Origin: Sorangiineae bacterium MSr12523
GTDB taxonomy: Bacteria; Myxococcota_A; Polyangia; Polyangiales; Polyangiaceae
Length of the DNA stretch: 64,000 bases
Assembly (NCBI GenBank): GCA_037157775.1
Contig: CP089982.1
Location: 13,337,788-13,401,787 of the forward strand
Direction of reading: 5' to 3'
Position numbers and translations under genes: made by a program. A model generated the notes under the pieces. That model did not search any database and was not told where the DNA came from. It saw only the letters and a program-made list of their open reading frames with translations. Positions within the stretch are counted from its first letter, which is position 1, and each line of letters begins with the position of its first letter. Shown one piece after another: positions 40,177 through 48,810 of the stretch.

Positions 40177-42495
40177 TCATCGCCCCCACGCTTTTAGGGC
40201 CCCCGCCGACTTCGTATCCAGGGTGACGGGCTCCCGCGGGACCGCGGATTCGCCGGGTTCGTGCAGGATCGCGAAAAGCATTCGCTCCAGGGCCTCGGTT
40301 GCCAGGGGATGCGTCGAGCTCACGTCGGCGATGCAGGCCGGCTCGATCAGCACGTCGCACAGGTCCTCGCGGCGATCGGAGCCCCGCAGCACGAAATTTC
40401 CCAGGCGAAGCGCGTAGCGGTTGCCCGCCGTCGCCAAAAGCGGTCGCCCCGACTCGGGAACCGAGCCCGCCATGGTCCGGTACAGATCGACCCCGCGGAA
40501 ATAGCTCGATGGCGAAAGCGCCAATGCGTTGGCCATCGACGTCGCCAGATCGACATCGGCCGTCGGGGCCTTTACCCGCTGCCCGCCGGCAAATCCGGCC
40601 GGGGGAACCACGACCAGCGGCACCCAGAGGAGCGGCTCCTCCGGCGGCTCGCCCTCGCCGAAGGGAACGTGGCTCGGGCTATGGCCGATCTCATCGACCG
40701 ACAGATCGCCCGTCACGAACAGGGTCGTGTCCGCATCCCGCCCGGTCCGGCGCAGCGTCGTCAAAAGCCGCCCGAGGGCGGCATCGTGCGCGGCGACCGC
40801 GTGCGAGTAGAGCGCCCACGTTCGGGCCCGGTCCGTGTCGCCGAAATGAATTGCCGGCGGCACGTGGCGCGCCTTCGAGAGCAGCTCCGCGGCGTGTTTC
40901 GGGTCGATGCTTCCCGTGTAGCCCGACGGTTCGAGGCCCTTGAGTTCCTCGCCGGTGATGTCCCACGGAGGGTGCCCGCCGCGCGCATGGATCACCACCA
41001 GGAACCGGTCGCCCTTGTGCGCTTCGATCCACTCGGCGGCGTCGTCGAACACCCGGGTGGCGAGCACGTCTTCGTCCGGACCGTGCGCCACGAAGGTGCC
41101 CCAACCCCGGTCGAATCCGAACAGGGCCGACGTGAGCGGATTCGCCGTGAACATCGCGCTCACGACCCCGGCCTGCCGCGCGACGTCTGCGATGGTCGTC
41201 ACGCCTTGGGGCAACCGCGCGTCGAAATCGTTCACCGCGTTCGCGCGGCCCGTGCGTCCGCTGAGCATCGCCGCCAACGCCGCGTGCGACAGCGTACTCG
41301 TCGAGCGGTGCGCGTCGAACACCAGGCCGCGCGCGGCCAGCCCGGCGAGCTCCGGCGTGGGAAGCACGCCGCCGTAAAGCGAGAGCGTTTTTGGCTGCAG
41401 CTCGCCAAACACCACGAGCACCACCCCGCGCCCGTGCGGCGCCGGCGGGGCCTCGGGGGCCTTCGGTGCCACGATGCCGGGATCGCCCAGGAGCACGCGT
41501 GCGCCCGGCGTCGCGCGAATCACCTCCACCTCGAACGCGCCCACCGTGCCGGTCACCGGCCGGCCCAGATCGCCGAGCGACGCCTCGGCCTTGGTCCACG
41601 AACCCCCGTGCGCGGAGAACGTCGTCTCGGAGATTTTCCCCGTGCGATCGGCGAGCACGCTCATGCGAAGCTCGGCGTCGCCCTTGCCTGCGATGCCGGC
41701 GAAGGCCTGGGCCGTGCCGCCCTGCGGAATCCAGCCAGTGCAACGCACGAAGCCGGGCGCGCGCAATGAGAGCGCCCGCCGCGCGACACCGTCGAGCGTC
41801 GGATTGGCCGTCACGTCGTTGCGGGTCGGTGCAGCGTAATTCGCGTCCGGCTCGCCACGGCCAATGTGGATCCAATCGATCTCCGCGTACGCCTCGCCCG
41901 CCGCGGCTTTGGGCACGCCGTTGAAGCGCAGGAGCAGCTCGTTCGCGCCCGTCGTGGTCAACTCGCTCGAGGCGCGCGCCGTGAGGATCTTCGTTTCACC
42001 TTTGACCAGGCGCCAGTTCCCCACCGGCTTTCCATTCAGGTACACGCTGATCGACTTGGCCGCGCCGCCGCGCACGCGCGCCTCCACGAAGGAGTCCGTC
42101 GCCTCCGGGTTCTCGGGCTTCTCGCCGAAGTCCCGCTCGAGCGCGACGAACTGCAACGAGGCGGCCTTCTCGCGAAAGCGCGTCCACGTGGCCCCTTCAC
42201 GTTCGAGTGTCTCGGGCGTGGGCCGGCTCATCGCGTGCGCGCCATAGCGTGCGCGCGTGCTGGAATCGCCCAGGTCGAGCAAAATTCCGCGATGGCCCAA
42301 GGTGCAGCCTTCGAGCTCCACCGCATCGATGGATCGCGGTGGGGCCGGCGGCGTGGTCGGCGGTGCATTCGAACCGGTCGGCGCCGTGGCGGCCTCCGTG
42401 GAGGACTCGCCACGTCCGCAGCGATCGCACGCCGCGCAGGCGGAGAGGGCGACCATCAACGTGGCGCCGCGCGCGACTCGCTTCGCATGGATCAC
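40177..42495 (-). CDS. Sulfatase-fold (alkaline-phosphatase superfamily) lipoprotein
   Basis: 772 residues. Lipobox-like end of the signal (SACAACDR), Thr/Pro-rich tether, then two beta-sandwich-like regions (about 60-300) with carbohydrate-binding character. The C-terminal half (about 350-770) has the sulfatase fold: GVVLVVFGELQPKTLSLYGG, LAARGLVFDAHRSTSTLSHAALAAMLSGRTG, FLVVIHARGGHPPWDI and TTLFVTGDLSVDEIGHSPSH. In classical sulfatases the nucleophile lies in C/S-x-P-S-R; here the matching place reads STSTLSHAAL, so it would not carry formylglycine and may be a phosphatase/transferase or inactive. It starts 6 bases after the stop of the upstream response-regulator gene and is likely co-transcribed. 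Confidence 0.8.
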   Translation of the reverse strand: MIHAKRVARGATLMVALSACAACDRCGRGESSTEAATAPTGSNAPPTTPPAPPRSIDAVELEGCTLGHRGILLDLGDSSTRARYGAHAMSRPTPETLEREGATWTRFREKAASLQFVALERDFGEKPENPEATDSFVEARVRGGAAKSISVYLNGKPVGNWRLVKGETKILTARASSELTTTGANELLLRFNGVPKAAAGEAYAEIDWIHIGRGEPDANYAAPTRNDVTANPTLDGVARRALSLRAPGFVRCTGWIPQGGTAQAFAGIAGKGDAELRMSVLADRTGKISETTFSAHGGSWTKAEASLGDLGRPVTGTVGAFEVEVIRATPGARVLLGDPGIVAPKAPEAPPAPHGRGVVLVVFGELQPKTLSLYGGVLPTPELAGLAARGLVFDAHRSTSTLSHAALAAMLSGRTGRANAVNDFDARLPQGVTTIADVARQAGVVSAMFTANPLTSALFGFDRGWGTFVAHGPDEDVLATRVFDDAAEWIEAHKGDRFLVVIHARGGHPPWDITGEELKGLEPSGYTGSIDPKHAAELLSKARHVPPAIHFGDTDRARTWALYSHAVAAHDAALGRLLTTLRRTGRDADTTLFVTGDLSVDEIGHSPSHVPFGEGEPPEEPLLWVPLVVVPPAGFAGGQRVKAPTADVDLATSMANALALSPSSYFRGVDLYRTMAGSVPESGRPLLATAGNRYALRLGNFVLRGSDRREDLCDVLIEPACIADVSSTHPLATEALERMLFAILHEPGESAVPREPVTLDTKSAGALKAWGR

Positions 42496-42501
42496 GGGGA
42501 C

Positions 42502-45006
42502 CTACGGTTCGATGGTCGATGCATTCGGCGCGTGTAGCAGCTCCGTGGCCGCAAGGTCCATGTCCGTCATTGGACCACGGCTCGCTGCAACGGCTTTGAC
42601 GCCTGCATCTTTCGCGCTCGCTTCCTTTGCGGGCCCTTCCTTCGCGGTGGGCTCTTTGCCCTTGCTTCGCGCGGAGGCCGGCTGCGTCGCGGCAGCCGAC
42701 ACGACCGGCGCCGGCGCCACCTCGGGTTGCTCGGTGACCTCGTCGCGCGAATCGAACGCGGGGGCCGGCACCGCACCGGCCGCGGCGGCAGCATGCGCCG
42801 GCGCCGGTGCACCCGTGGCCAGGCGCGCGGCGAGGGCTGCCACCGCCACCACGCTGAAGAGCCCCATGCTGAACCACCGTCGCTCGCGCTTTTTCGGCGG
42901 CGCCGGATTCCTCGCCGGCACGGGCTTCACCGCCACCGACGTCATCGGCGTGACCGACCCCGCGCCCATCGACTCGATCAGCGCCACGTTGGACGACGAA
43001 GGCTCGGGCTCGGCCGCGGGCACCGGCTCGGGGCTCACGTCGACCTCGACCCCGGCTTCCGCCTCCGCGCTTCGCGTCTCGAGCTTCTCGCCGGACTCCA
43101 TGCGCAAGGCGCGATCCACCGCAGGGCGCAACAGATCCTCCCCCTGCACACCGCGCACCTCGCGCACGGCACCGCGCGATGCCACATCGAGCAGCGCCGA
43201 CTCGAGCAGCACCGGATCCACGTTTCCACGCAGCATCACCTGCCGCGGCGACTCCCCGGCGGACACGCGTTCCACCAGCCGCCGCACCGGCTCGGGCGTC
43301 GCGCCGAGGTAGCCGGAGATGATCTCCGAGTCCACCGTGACTTTGGTCACCGACAGGATGCGCGCCCCGGACAGGAGCTGCGCCGCACCGCGTGCGCACG
43401 CAATGGGTTCCGCAATTTGCGCGCGCAAAGAGCCCAGAAGCTCCGGCTCCAGCGGCTCCTCGCTCGGCGACACGTGAAAGCGACCGGCCCACACCCCGAG
43501 CATCGCCGCCAGGGCGCGGCTTCCGCGAAGGACGGTGCCATCAGGCGCCGTCCGCCACGCGCGGCACGGCACGCCGTCTCGGATTTCCAGCTCGTACACG
43601 AAGGAGGCATCGCGCAGGCAGACGTGCGACTTCGGCCGGGTGCTGCACACCAACTCGAGCAGCGAACGCACCGTCAGCCCATCGAGCCGCCCGCGCACCT
43701 CTTGACGCCCACGAAGCCGCGCCTCGATGCGCGCCCGCGGCCATAGCGCCTCGCGCACCCGCGCGAGGATCGCCCGCGCGTCGCTTTCCTTGCGCAGGTA
43801 GCCCGCCGCCCCGGCGCCGAGCTCGCGCACGCGCTGGAGCATGTCCTCTTTCCACGAGAGCAGGATCACCGGCGTATCGCGCAGCGCCACGTCCCGCGCC
43901 AGAAGCCGGGTCAGCTGAAAGCCATCCAGCTTGGGCATGAGCACATCGCTCAGGATCAAGTGGGGCGCCGTCTTGTACGCGAGCTCCAGCGCCTCGTCGC
44001 CGTTGCGCGCCTCGGAAACCACGCAGCCCGTCGTGCGCAGCAGGTCCGCGATGAACCAGGTGACGCCCGGATCATCGTCGGCCACGAGCACGCGCCGCCC
44101 ATCGAGCCGCACATCCGCCGCCGCACCACGTCCGCGTGAAAACGCGCGATCCGCCCCCGCCTCGCTCGCCGCCTCGGCACCCGTCGTCTGGGCCGGCTTC
44201 TCCGCCTTGGCCACCGGCTCCGGCAACGTGATCTTCACCGTCCGGCCGCGGTGCTGATCGGCCGCCTCCAGGCACGCTGCGAAAAGCGCCTCCTCGCCGG
44301 CCGGCTTCTTCAGCGTCTTGGCCACGCCCAGCGCAATGAACCGCGCCTCTTCCGACGCCTCCTCGAAGCGCCCGAGCACCACGATCGGCAGCAGCTCGGC
44401 CCGTTCGAGCAACGTCTCCACCAGCTCGTCCGCGCCTTCGATGTCGCCGTCGACCACGACCACATCGGGGTTCATCTCCTGCGTGAGAACCGCGGCGTAC
44501 GTCGCATCGGTGGTGCGCTCGCACTCGAACGAGGCCTTCGATCCCGTCGCCTCGGAAATGGCCATCGCAATCGCGTCTTCGCCCACGACCAGCGCCGTGT
44601 GCGGCGTTTCGGCCGGGGACGGTGCGCCGCCTTCGTCGGCCGCCCGCCGCGAGGAGACGTCTTCCCAGGCCAGAACCGGCAAATCGTCGAGCAGCCGCCC
44701 GATTTCGTCGAGGTCGCCTTGCGACAGAGCACCGTTCGGCCCCATCCGGTCCAAAATCGATTCCGCCCGCGCAATCGCCACGCGCGTGGAGTCGAAATGA
44801 AGCAGACGCGCCGCCGTGCCGATGGCGTGGAGCCTGCGCCGTACGTCATCGCGCGGCCCCCGCGCCTTCGGATCCGCCTCCAACGCACCGAGCGCCGTAC
44901 GCACGTCGCCGGCTTTTCGTCCGAGGGTGCCGACGAAGTCGGCCTCCATACCGCCGAGCCTTCCGCTCGCCGCGCCCGTCAGGTTTGGCTTCGCTGCGCC
45001 CATCAT
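42502..45006 (-). CDS. Response regulator with degenerate and intact receiver domains, DUF4388 and membrane segment
   Basis: 834 residues from the ATG pair at 45006/45003; upstream frame is antisense. Residues about 25-95 are helical, about 125-235 form a receiver-like domain without a proper acceptor site (VVVVDGDIEGADELV). The next receiver (about 290-405) is complete: VLVADDDPG, acceptor in LILSDVLMPKLDGFQL, VILLSW and LRKES. A DUF4388-like domain follows (GRLDGLTVRSLLELVCSTRPKSHV). Near residue 715 is one transmembrane helix (FSMGLFSVVAVAALAARLA) followed by an Ala/Pro-rich tail, a strange place for a response regulator. No DNA-binding domain. Probably a signalling scaffold for gliding or polarity; inference. 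Confidence 0.85.
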   Translation of the reverse strand: MMGAAKPNLTGAASGRLGGMEADFVGTLGRKAGDVRTALGALEADPKARGPRDDVRRRLHAIGTAARLLHFDSTRVAIARAESILDRMGPNGALSQGDLDEIGRLLDDLPVLAWEDVSSRRAADEGGAPSPAETPHTALVVGEDAIAMAISEATGSKASFECERTTDATYAAVLTQEMNPDVVVVDGDIEGADELVETLLERAELLPIVVLGRFEEASEEARFIALGVAKTLKKPAGEEALFAACLEAADQHRGRTVKITLPEPVAKAEKPAQTTGAEAASEAGADRAFSRGRGAAADVRLDGRRVLVADDDPGVTWFIADLLRTTGCVVSEARNGDEALELAYKTAPHLILSDVLMPKLDGFQLTRLLARDVALRDTPVILLSWKEDMLQRVRELGAGAAGYLRKESDARAILARVREALWPRARIEARLRGRQEVRGRLDGLTVRSLLELVCSTRPKSHVCLRDASFVYELEIRDGVPCRAWRTAPDGTVLRGSRALAAMLGVWAGRFHVSPSEEPLEPELLGSLRAQIAEPIACARGAAQLLSGARILSVTKVTVDSEIISGYLGATPEPVRRLVERVSAGESPRQVMLRGNVDPVLLESALLDVASRGAVREVRGVQGEDLLRPAVDRALRMESGEKLETRSAEAEAGVEVDVSPEPVPAAEPEPSSSNVALIESMGAGSVTPMTSVAVKPVPARNPAPPKKRERRWFSMGLFSVVAVAALAARLATGAPAPAHAAAAAGAVPAPAFDSRDEVTEQPEVAPAPVVSAAATQPASARSKGKEPTAKEGPAKEASAKDAGVKAVAASRGPMTDMDLAATELLHAPNASTIEP

Positions 45007-45079
45007 GTTGGAGGCCGTTATCAGACGCGCGGAGAGTGGGCCAAATTGTCCGCGATCTTGACATATGCTTGGGTTTCCC

Positions 45080-46291
45080 ATGGCTAGCCCGCTTCCGCTT
45101 CGGTTCCGCCAAGCCCACGAAGACGACATCGGACGCCTCCTCGACATCCAGCTGGGCGCATTTCCCGATTCGCGCAGCTTCGAGGCGCGCAAGCGCCACC
45201 TGCAACAGCGCATCTTCGGCGACTTCGGCGACCTGTACGTCGCCACGCACGGCAGCCAGCTCCTGGCGCAGGCCTTCGTCTACCCCATTCAAGGCTGGTT
45301 CGGTGGCCGGCGGGTTCCGCTCGGTGGCATCGCCAGCGTGGCTGTCGCCGCCGAGGCGAGGGGGCGCGGCGTTGCGCGTGCGCTGCTGGAGCACGTGCAC
45401 GAAGTCTCGCGCGCCCGCGGCGATGCGCTGACCCTTCTCTATGCCTTCCGCCATGGTTTCTACCGGCGCCTCGGCTACTCCGCCGTGACGCCGATGGTCC
45501 GGCTCGAGGTGGCGCCCGCGGCCATCCCCGAGGCGTGGGTCTCCGCCGCCCGCGGCGCATTCCGCATCCTCGATCGCGACGATCGGGACGAGCTCGTGCC
45601 GATGTACGAGCGCGCGGCCCTCCGCGCGACCGGCTGGCTACGACGTCGTTCGCTCGCCTGGGAGCGATGGCTGCTCGACGATCGCCGCGCGTGGTTCATC
45701 ACCAACGACCGCCGAGGCTACGTCTCGTGGTTCCTCGAGCAGACCGAAGATCATGCGGCCACGCACCTGGTCGTGCGCGATTTGGTGGCCGAGGACGATG
45801 CCACCTGGCGTCTCATCTGGGGCCTGCTCGGCGCGCAGAAGGACCAGATCCACGCCATCGACGTCTCCGTGCCGCACGACGATCCCGCGCTGCATGCCCT
45901 CGTCGACATCGACGCCAACCGCTTTGGAACGGAGCGCGTCGAGCACCCTCTCGGTACGGTCTACGCCGGCCCCATGGTGCGCGTGCACAGCGTAGCGACC
46001 GCGCTCGAAGCGCGCGGCTACATCGTCGACGGCGATCTCGTCGTCGGGGTCGCCGGGCAGGAGTCGTACGCGCTCGAGGTGCGCGGAGGCACCGCGCGCG
46101 CCACCGTCACGGATGCACCGTGCGATCTCCTCTTCTCGGACGCCGCGATCCTCAGTAGCGTCCTTTACGGCGCGGTTCGCCCTTCGCAGCTGACGCGCGC
46201 CGGGCTCGTGACCGTTCGCGATGGCGGAAGCCTCGCGCAGGCCGACCACCTTCTGGCCCTTCCCGCGTTCCACGCGCTCGATCCGTTCTGA
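45080..46291 (+). CDS. Eis-like GNAT acetyltransferase with sterol-carrier-like C-terminus
   Basis: 403 residues from the ATG at 45080 (an ATG at 45065 is possible). Tandem GNAT domains: the first has RFRQAHEDDIGRLLDIQLGAF and GGIASVAVAAEARGRGVARALLEHV (acetyl-CoA loop RGRGVA, about residues 90-110), the second is degenerate. The C-terminal 110 residues look like an SCP2 domain (YALEVRGGTARATVTDAPCDL). This is the layout of Eis-type aminoglycoside/polyamine N-acetyltransferases. The last residue is the C-terminal Phe (ALDPF), whose free carboxylate takes part in catalysis in Eis. It is the first gene of a plus-strand group. Confidence 0.88.
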   Translation: MASPLPLRFRQAHEDDIGRLLDIQLGAFPDSRSFEARKRHLQQRIFGDFGDLYVATHGSQLLAQAFVYPIQGWFGGRRVPLGGIASVAVAAEARGRGVARALLEHVHEVSRARGDALTLLYAFRHGFYRRLGYSAVTPMVRLEVAPAAIPEAWVSAARGAFRILDRDDRDELVPMYERAALRATGWLRRRSLAWERWLLDDRRAWFITNDRRGYVSWFLEQTEDHAATHLVVRDLVAEDDATWRLIWGLLGAQKDQIHAIDVSVPHDDPALHALVDIDANRFGTERVEHPLGTVYAGPMVRVHSVATALEARGYIVDGDLVVGVAGQESYALEVRGGTARATVTDAPCDLLFSDAAILSSVLYGAVRPSQLTRAGLVTVRDGGSLAQADHLLALPAFHALDPF

Positions 46292-46302
46292 GAAGCCATC
46301 CC

Positions 46303-47184
46303 ATGCCGTCGATTCCGCCGCGCCCCTCGCAGCCCTCCCGTCCGCCGTCGCAGCCGCCGCTTTCCGATCTCCCGCCCCAGGCTTCGCGCCTCACCCGGTT
46401 TGGAAGCGCCGTGGGCGTTGCGTTGGTCGCGTCGGTTCTCGCATCCGGGCCCGCGGCGTTGCGGGTGACCAGCTCCCTCGAGGCGCGCGGCATCTGGCCG
46501 GGCCTCGCGGCCGCCACCTTGGTGCCGATGATCGTCTCCGTGCTGACCCTTCGCCAGGCGCGCGTGGGCCTGCGCGCCTTCTCCCTGGGCGACGGGCGCA
46601 AACGCAGTTGGTCGCTCTTTCTCTGGGTCGGCTTCGTCTTCTTCACCCTGCTTGCGTTCGGCGCCATGCTTCGTGCGACCACGCACCACCATGCCTTGGC
46701 CGGCGCCACCTTCGCCATCCTCACGGGTGCGGCCGCCATCGTTCTCGTGCCCATCTCGCTTCGCCTCGGATCGATCGCCGCACGCTGGCAGAGCGAAAAC
46801 CGACGCGTGCTCCTCGCGGCCTTCGTCGTGGTGCTCCTGGCGGGTGCCCTTGGCGTCATGCTCGTGCTCGCGCGCATCCTTCCGGGCGGTGCGTCAGGCG
46901 CAACACCCGCCGTGTCCGCCAACTTGGTCGACGTGCTGGCGTTCGCCATGGCCGCCCTGCTCGCTTCCAGGCCCGAGTTCGAGGCGCGCCGAACGCTCGC
47001 CCTCTTCGGTCCGCCTGTGGCGGCGGCCCTCTTCATCTTCGGGGTGCGCTACCTCTCCGCGTCGCCCATCATCGGCGTCACCGTCGACCAACGTGCGCCG
47101 GCGTTCGGCCCCGCGGTCTCCATTTTGGCTGCGCCCGACCGCGCGCCCGAAACGGGAAGCACAGGTCGCGCCCAGCAACGTTGA
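46303..47184 (+). CDS. Polytopic membrane protein of unknown function
   Basis: 293 residues starting 11 bases after the Eis-like gene. A Pro/Ser-rich N-terminus (about 30 residues) precedes about seven hydrophobic helices (for example GVALVASVLASGPAALRV, VGFVFFTLLAFGAMLRA, LLAAFVVVLLAGALGVMLVLA). No domain recognised. Position between an acetyltransferase and a Bax-inhibitor-1 homologue suggests membrane physiology, nothing more specific. Confidence 0.7.
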   Translation: MPSIPPRPSQPSRPPSQPPLSDLPPQASRLTRFGSAVGVALVASVLASGPAALRVTSSLEARGIWPGLAAATLVPMIVSVLTLRQARVGLRAFSLGDGRKRSWSLFLWVGFVFFTLLAFGAMLRATTHHHALAGATFAILTGAAAIVLVPISLRLGSIAARWQSENRRVLLAAFVVVLLAGALGVMLVLARILPGGASGATPAVSANLVDVLAFAMAALLASRPEFEARRTLALFGPPVAAALFIFGVRYLSASPIIGVTVDQRAPAFGPAVSILAAPDRAPETGSTGRAQQR

Positions 47185-47217
47185 CGCCGTGCCACGCATT
47201 GTTACCTTGGTGGCGCG

Positions 47218-47976
47218 ATGTATGAAATGAACCAGTATTCCAGGTCGTACGGCGCAGCGCAGGTCCGCTCCGCGGAGTCGGTGGCGAGCTACCTGCGGCG
47301 CGTGTACCTGCTTTTCACCGGCGGCGTTTTCTTCGCCATCGCCGGAGCGCTCGCCGCGCTTTACCTTGGCGAGCCTGCCGTCATCCGCGCCGGCCGCGGC
47401 GTCACCCTGGAGGTACCGCCTCTGGTGGCCTTTGGGATGCAGCACTGGCTCATGATGATCGTCATCTACCTGGGCGCGTTCTTCGCGGCATCCGCGCTGC
47501 GTTGGCGTCCGGGCATCAACGTAGCCGCGCTCTTTGGCTACACCACCATCACCGGCGTTTTCCTCGCGCCGACGCTCTTCTTCGCGCAGCTCATGGCCTC
47601 GCAAGGCGCCACGCTCGACGCATCGCCGGTGCGTGATGCGTTCTTGCTCACCGGCCTCGCCTTCACCGGCCTCTCCGGCTACGTGCTGGTCACGCGCAAG
47701 AATTTCTCCTTCATGGGTGCCGCCCTCAACATGGGCCTCTGGGTCATCATCGGCGCGTCGTTCTTGGGCATCTTTTTGCACTCTGCCGTGTTCCACCTGG
47801 CGATTGCTAGCGTCGGTGTTCTGCTCTTCTCGGGCTACATCCTCTACGACACCTCGCGACTGCTTCATGATCGGTCGCAGAACGATGCCGTGGGCGCTGC
47901 ACTCGGACTGTTCCTCAACGTCGTGAACCTGTTCCTCTTCCTGCTGCGCATCCTGTCCTCGTCGCGCGAGCGCTGA
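47218..47976 (+). CDS. Bax inhibitor-1 / YccA family membrane protein
   Basis: 252 residues, seven hydrophobic helices after a short soluble N-terminus. Helices such as YLLFTGGVFFAIAGALAALYLG, LMMIVIYLGAFFAASALRW, GINVAALFGYTTITGVFLAPTLFFA and LLFSGYILYDTSRLLHD (the last is the conserved Y-DTS loop) identify the BI-1/LFG/YccA family, which forms pH-gated calcium leak channels or protects against membrane-protein stress. Members are usually co-located with FtsH-related functions; here the neighbours are unknown envelope genes. Confidence 0.93.
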   Translation: MYEMNQYSRSYGAAQVRSAESVASYLRRVYLLFTGGVFFAIAGALAALYLGEPAVIRAGRGVTLEVPPLVAFGMQHWLMMIVIYLGAFFAASALRWRPGINVAALFGYTTITGVFLAPTLFFAQLMASQGATLDASPVRDAFLLTGLAFTGLSGYVLVTRKNFSFMGAALNMGLWVIIGASFLGIFLHSAVFHLAIASVGVLLFSGYILYDTSRLLHDRSQNDAVGAALGLFLNVVNLFLFLLRILSSSRER

Positions 47977-48003
47977 GGCCTTTCCGAAAGCCGAGACATC
48001 ATC

Positions 48004-48810
48004 ATGGGCGTTCGCCGCCAGCTTTGGGCCGCGGGTATTCTTCTCGCGACCGTCACTGCGGGCGATGCCCTCGCAGAATCTCCCAAGGCCCCGTCCCCTG
48101 CAGTGCCGCCGCCATCCGCGCAGCCGCAGGGCACGGGGCTCGCTGTTCTTGCCGGTCGCGATGCGGCCGATGCGGCATGGCCGCTGGCCCAACAGCTTTA
48201 CGCGCGTCCTTCGCTTCGTCCCGTGGGCCTCGACGAGCCCCACGCCCGCGTTCTCGCCGGCGAGGACCCTGCCGCGGACGCGCCGACGGATCTTCGCGAG
48301 CTCGCGGAGACGCGCGATGCAATCCGCGGGGAGGATGCGCCCTCTCGCCAGCTTCTCGCATCGATCGCGCGGCAGCTTCACGTGCGCGGCGTTCTGGTGG
48401 TGCGCCTCCCGGCGGAGACGGTGAGGCCCAATCCGACGGCGCGCATCTTTCTCGCCGACACCGGCACCTTCGACGCGGCGAGTTACGCGCCGGATGCGTC
48501 ACCGGCCGGCAAGGCCGAGCGGTGGAACTGGTCGGGCACGGTGGGGTCGCTCGATCGCGCCTACGGTGTGCCGTCGTCACCAGCCGCGGCACCTGCACCG
48601 GCATCACGCGCCGCCGCGGCGCCGCTGGGGGTCACGAGCCCTGCCGGTGAGCCGGCGAAGCGCGACGGCGGAACGAGTCGTCCGTTTTATGCCTCGCCTT
48701 GGTTCTGGGGAGCGATTGGGGTCGCCGCCTTAGGTGGAGTGGGAATCTTCTTCGCGACACGAGACGGAAGCAACGACACGATCCATCTTCAGATGCAGGT
48801 ACCTCGATGA
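48004..48810 (+). CDS. Exported protein with C-terminal membrane segment, unknown function
   Basis: 268 residues. Signal peptide ending in AGDALAE, then a domain with alternating helices and strands (about residues 45-165, for example GLAVLAGRDAADAAWPLAQQLYARP; QLHVRGVLVVRLPAE), an Ala/Pro-rich linker and a terminal transmembrane segment (FWGAIGVAALGGVGIFFATRD). I recognise no family. It overlaps the downstream peptidase start by four bases, so the two are a coupled envelope pair. Confidence 0.7.
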   Translation: MGVRRQLWAAGILLATVTAGDALAESPKAPSPAVPPPSAQPQGTGLAVLAGRDAADAAWPLAQQLYARPSLRPVGLDEPHARVLAGEDPAADAPTDLRELAETRDAIRGEDAPSRQLLASIARQLHVRGVLVVRLPAETVRPNPTARIFLADTGTFDAASYAPDASPAGKAERWNWSGTVGSLDRAYGVPSSPAAAPAPASRAAAAPLGVTSPAGEPAKRDGGTSRPFYASPWFWGAIGVAALGGVGIFFATRDGSNDTIHLQMQVPR

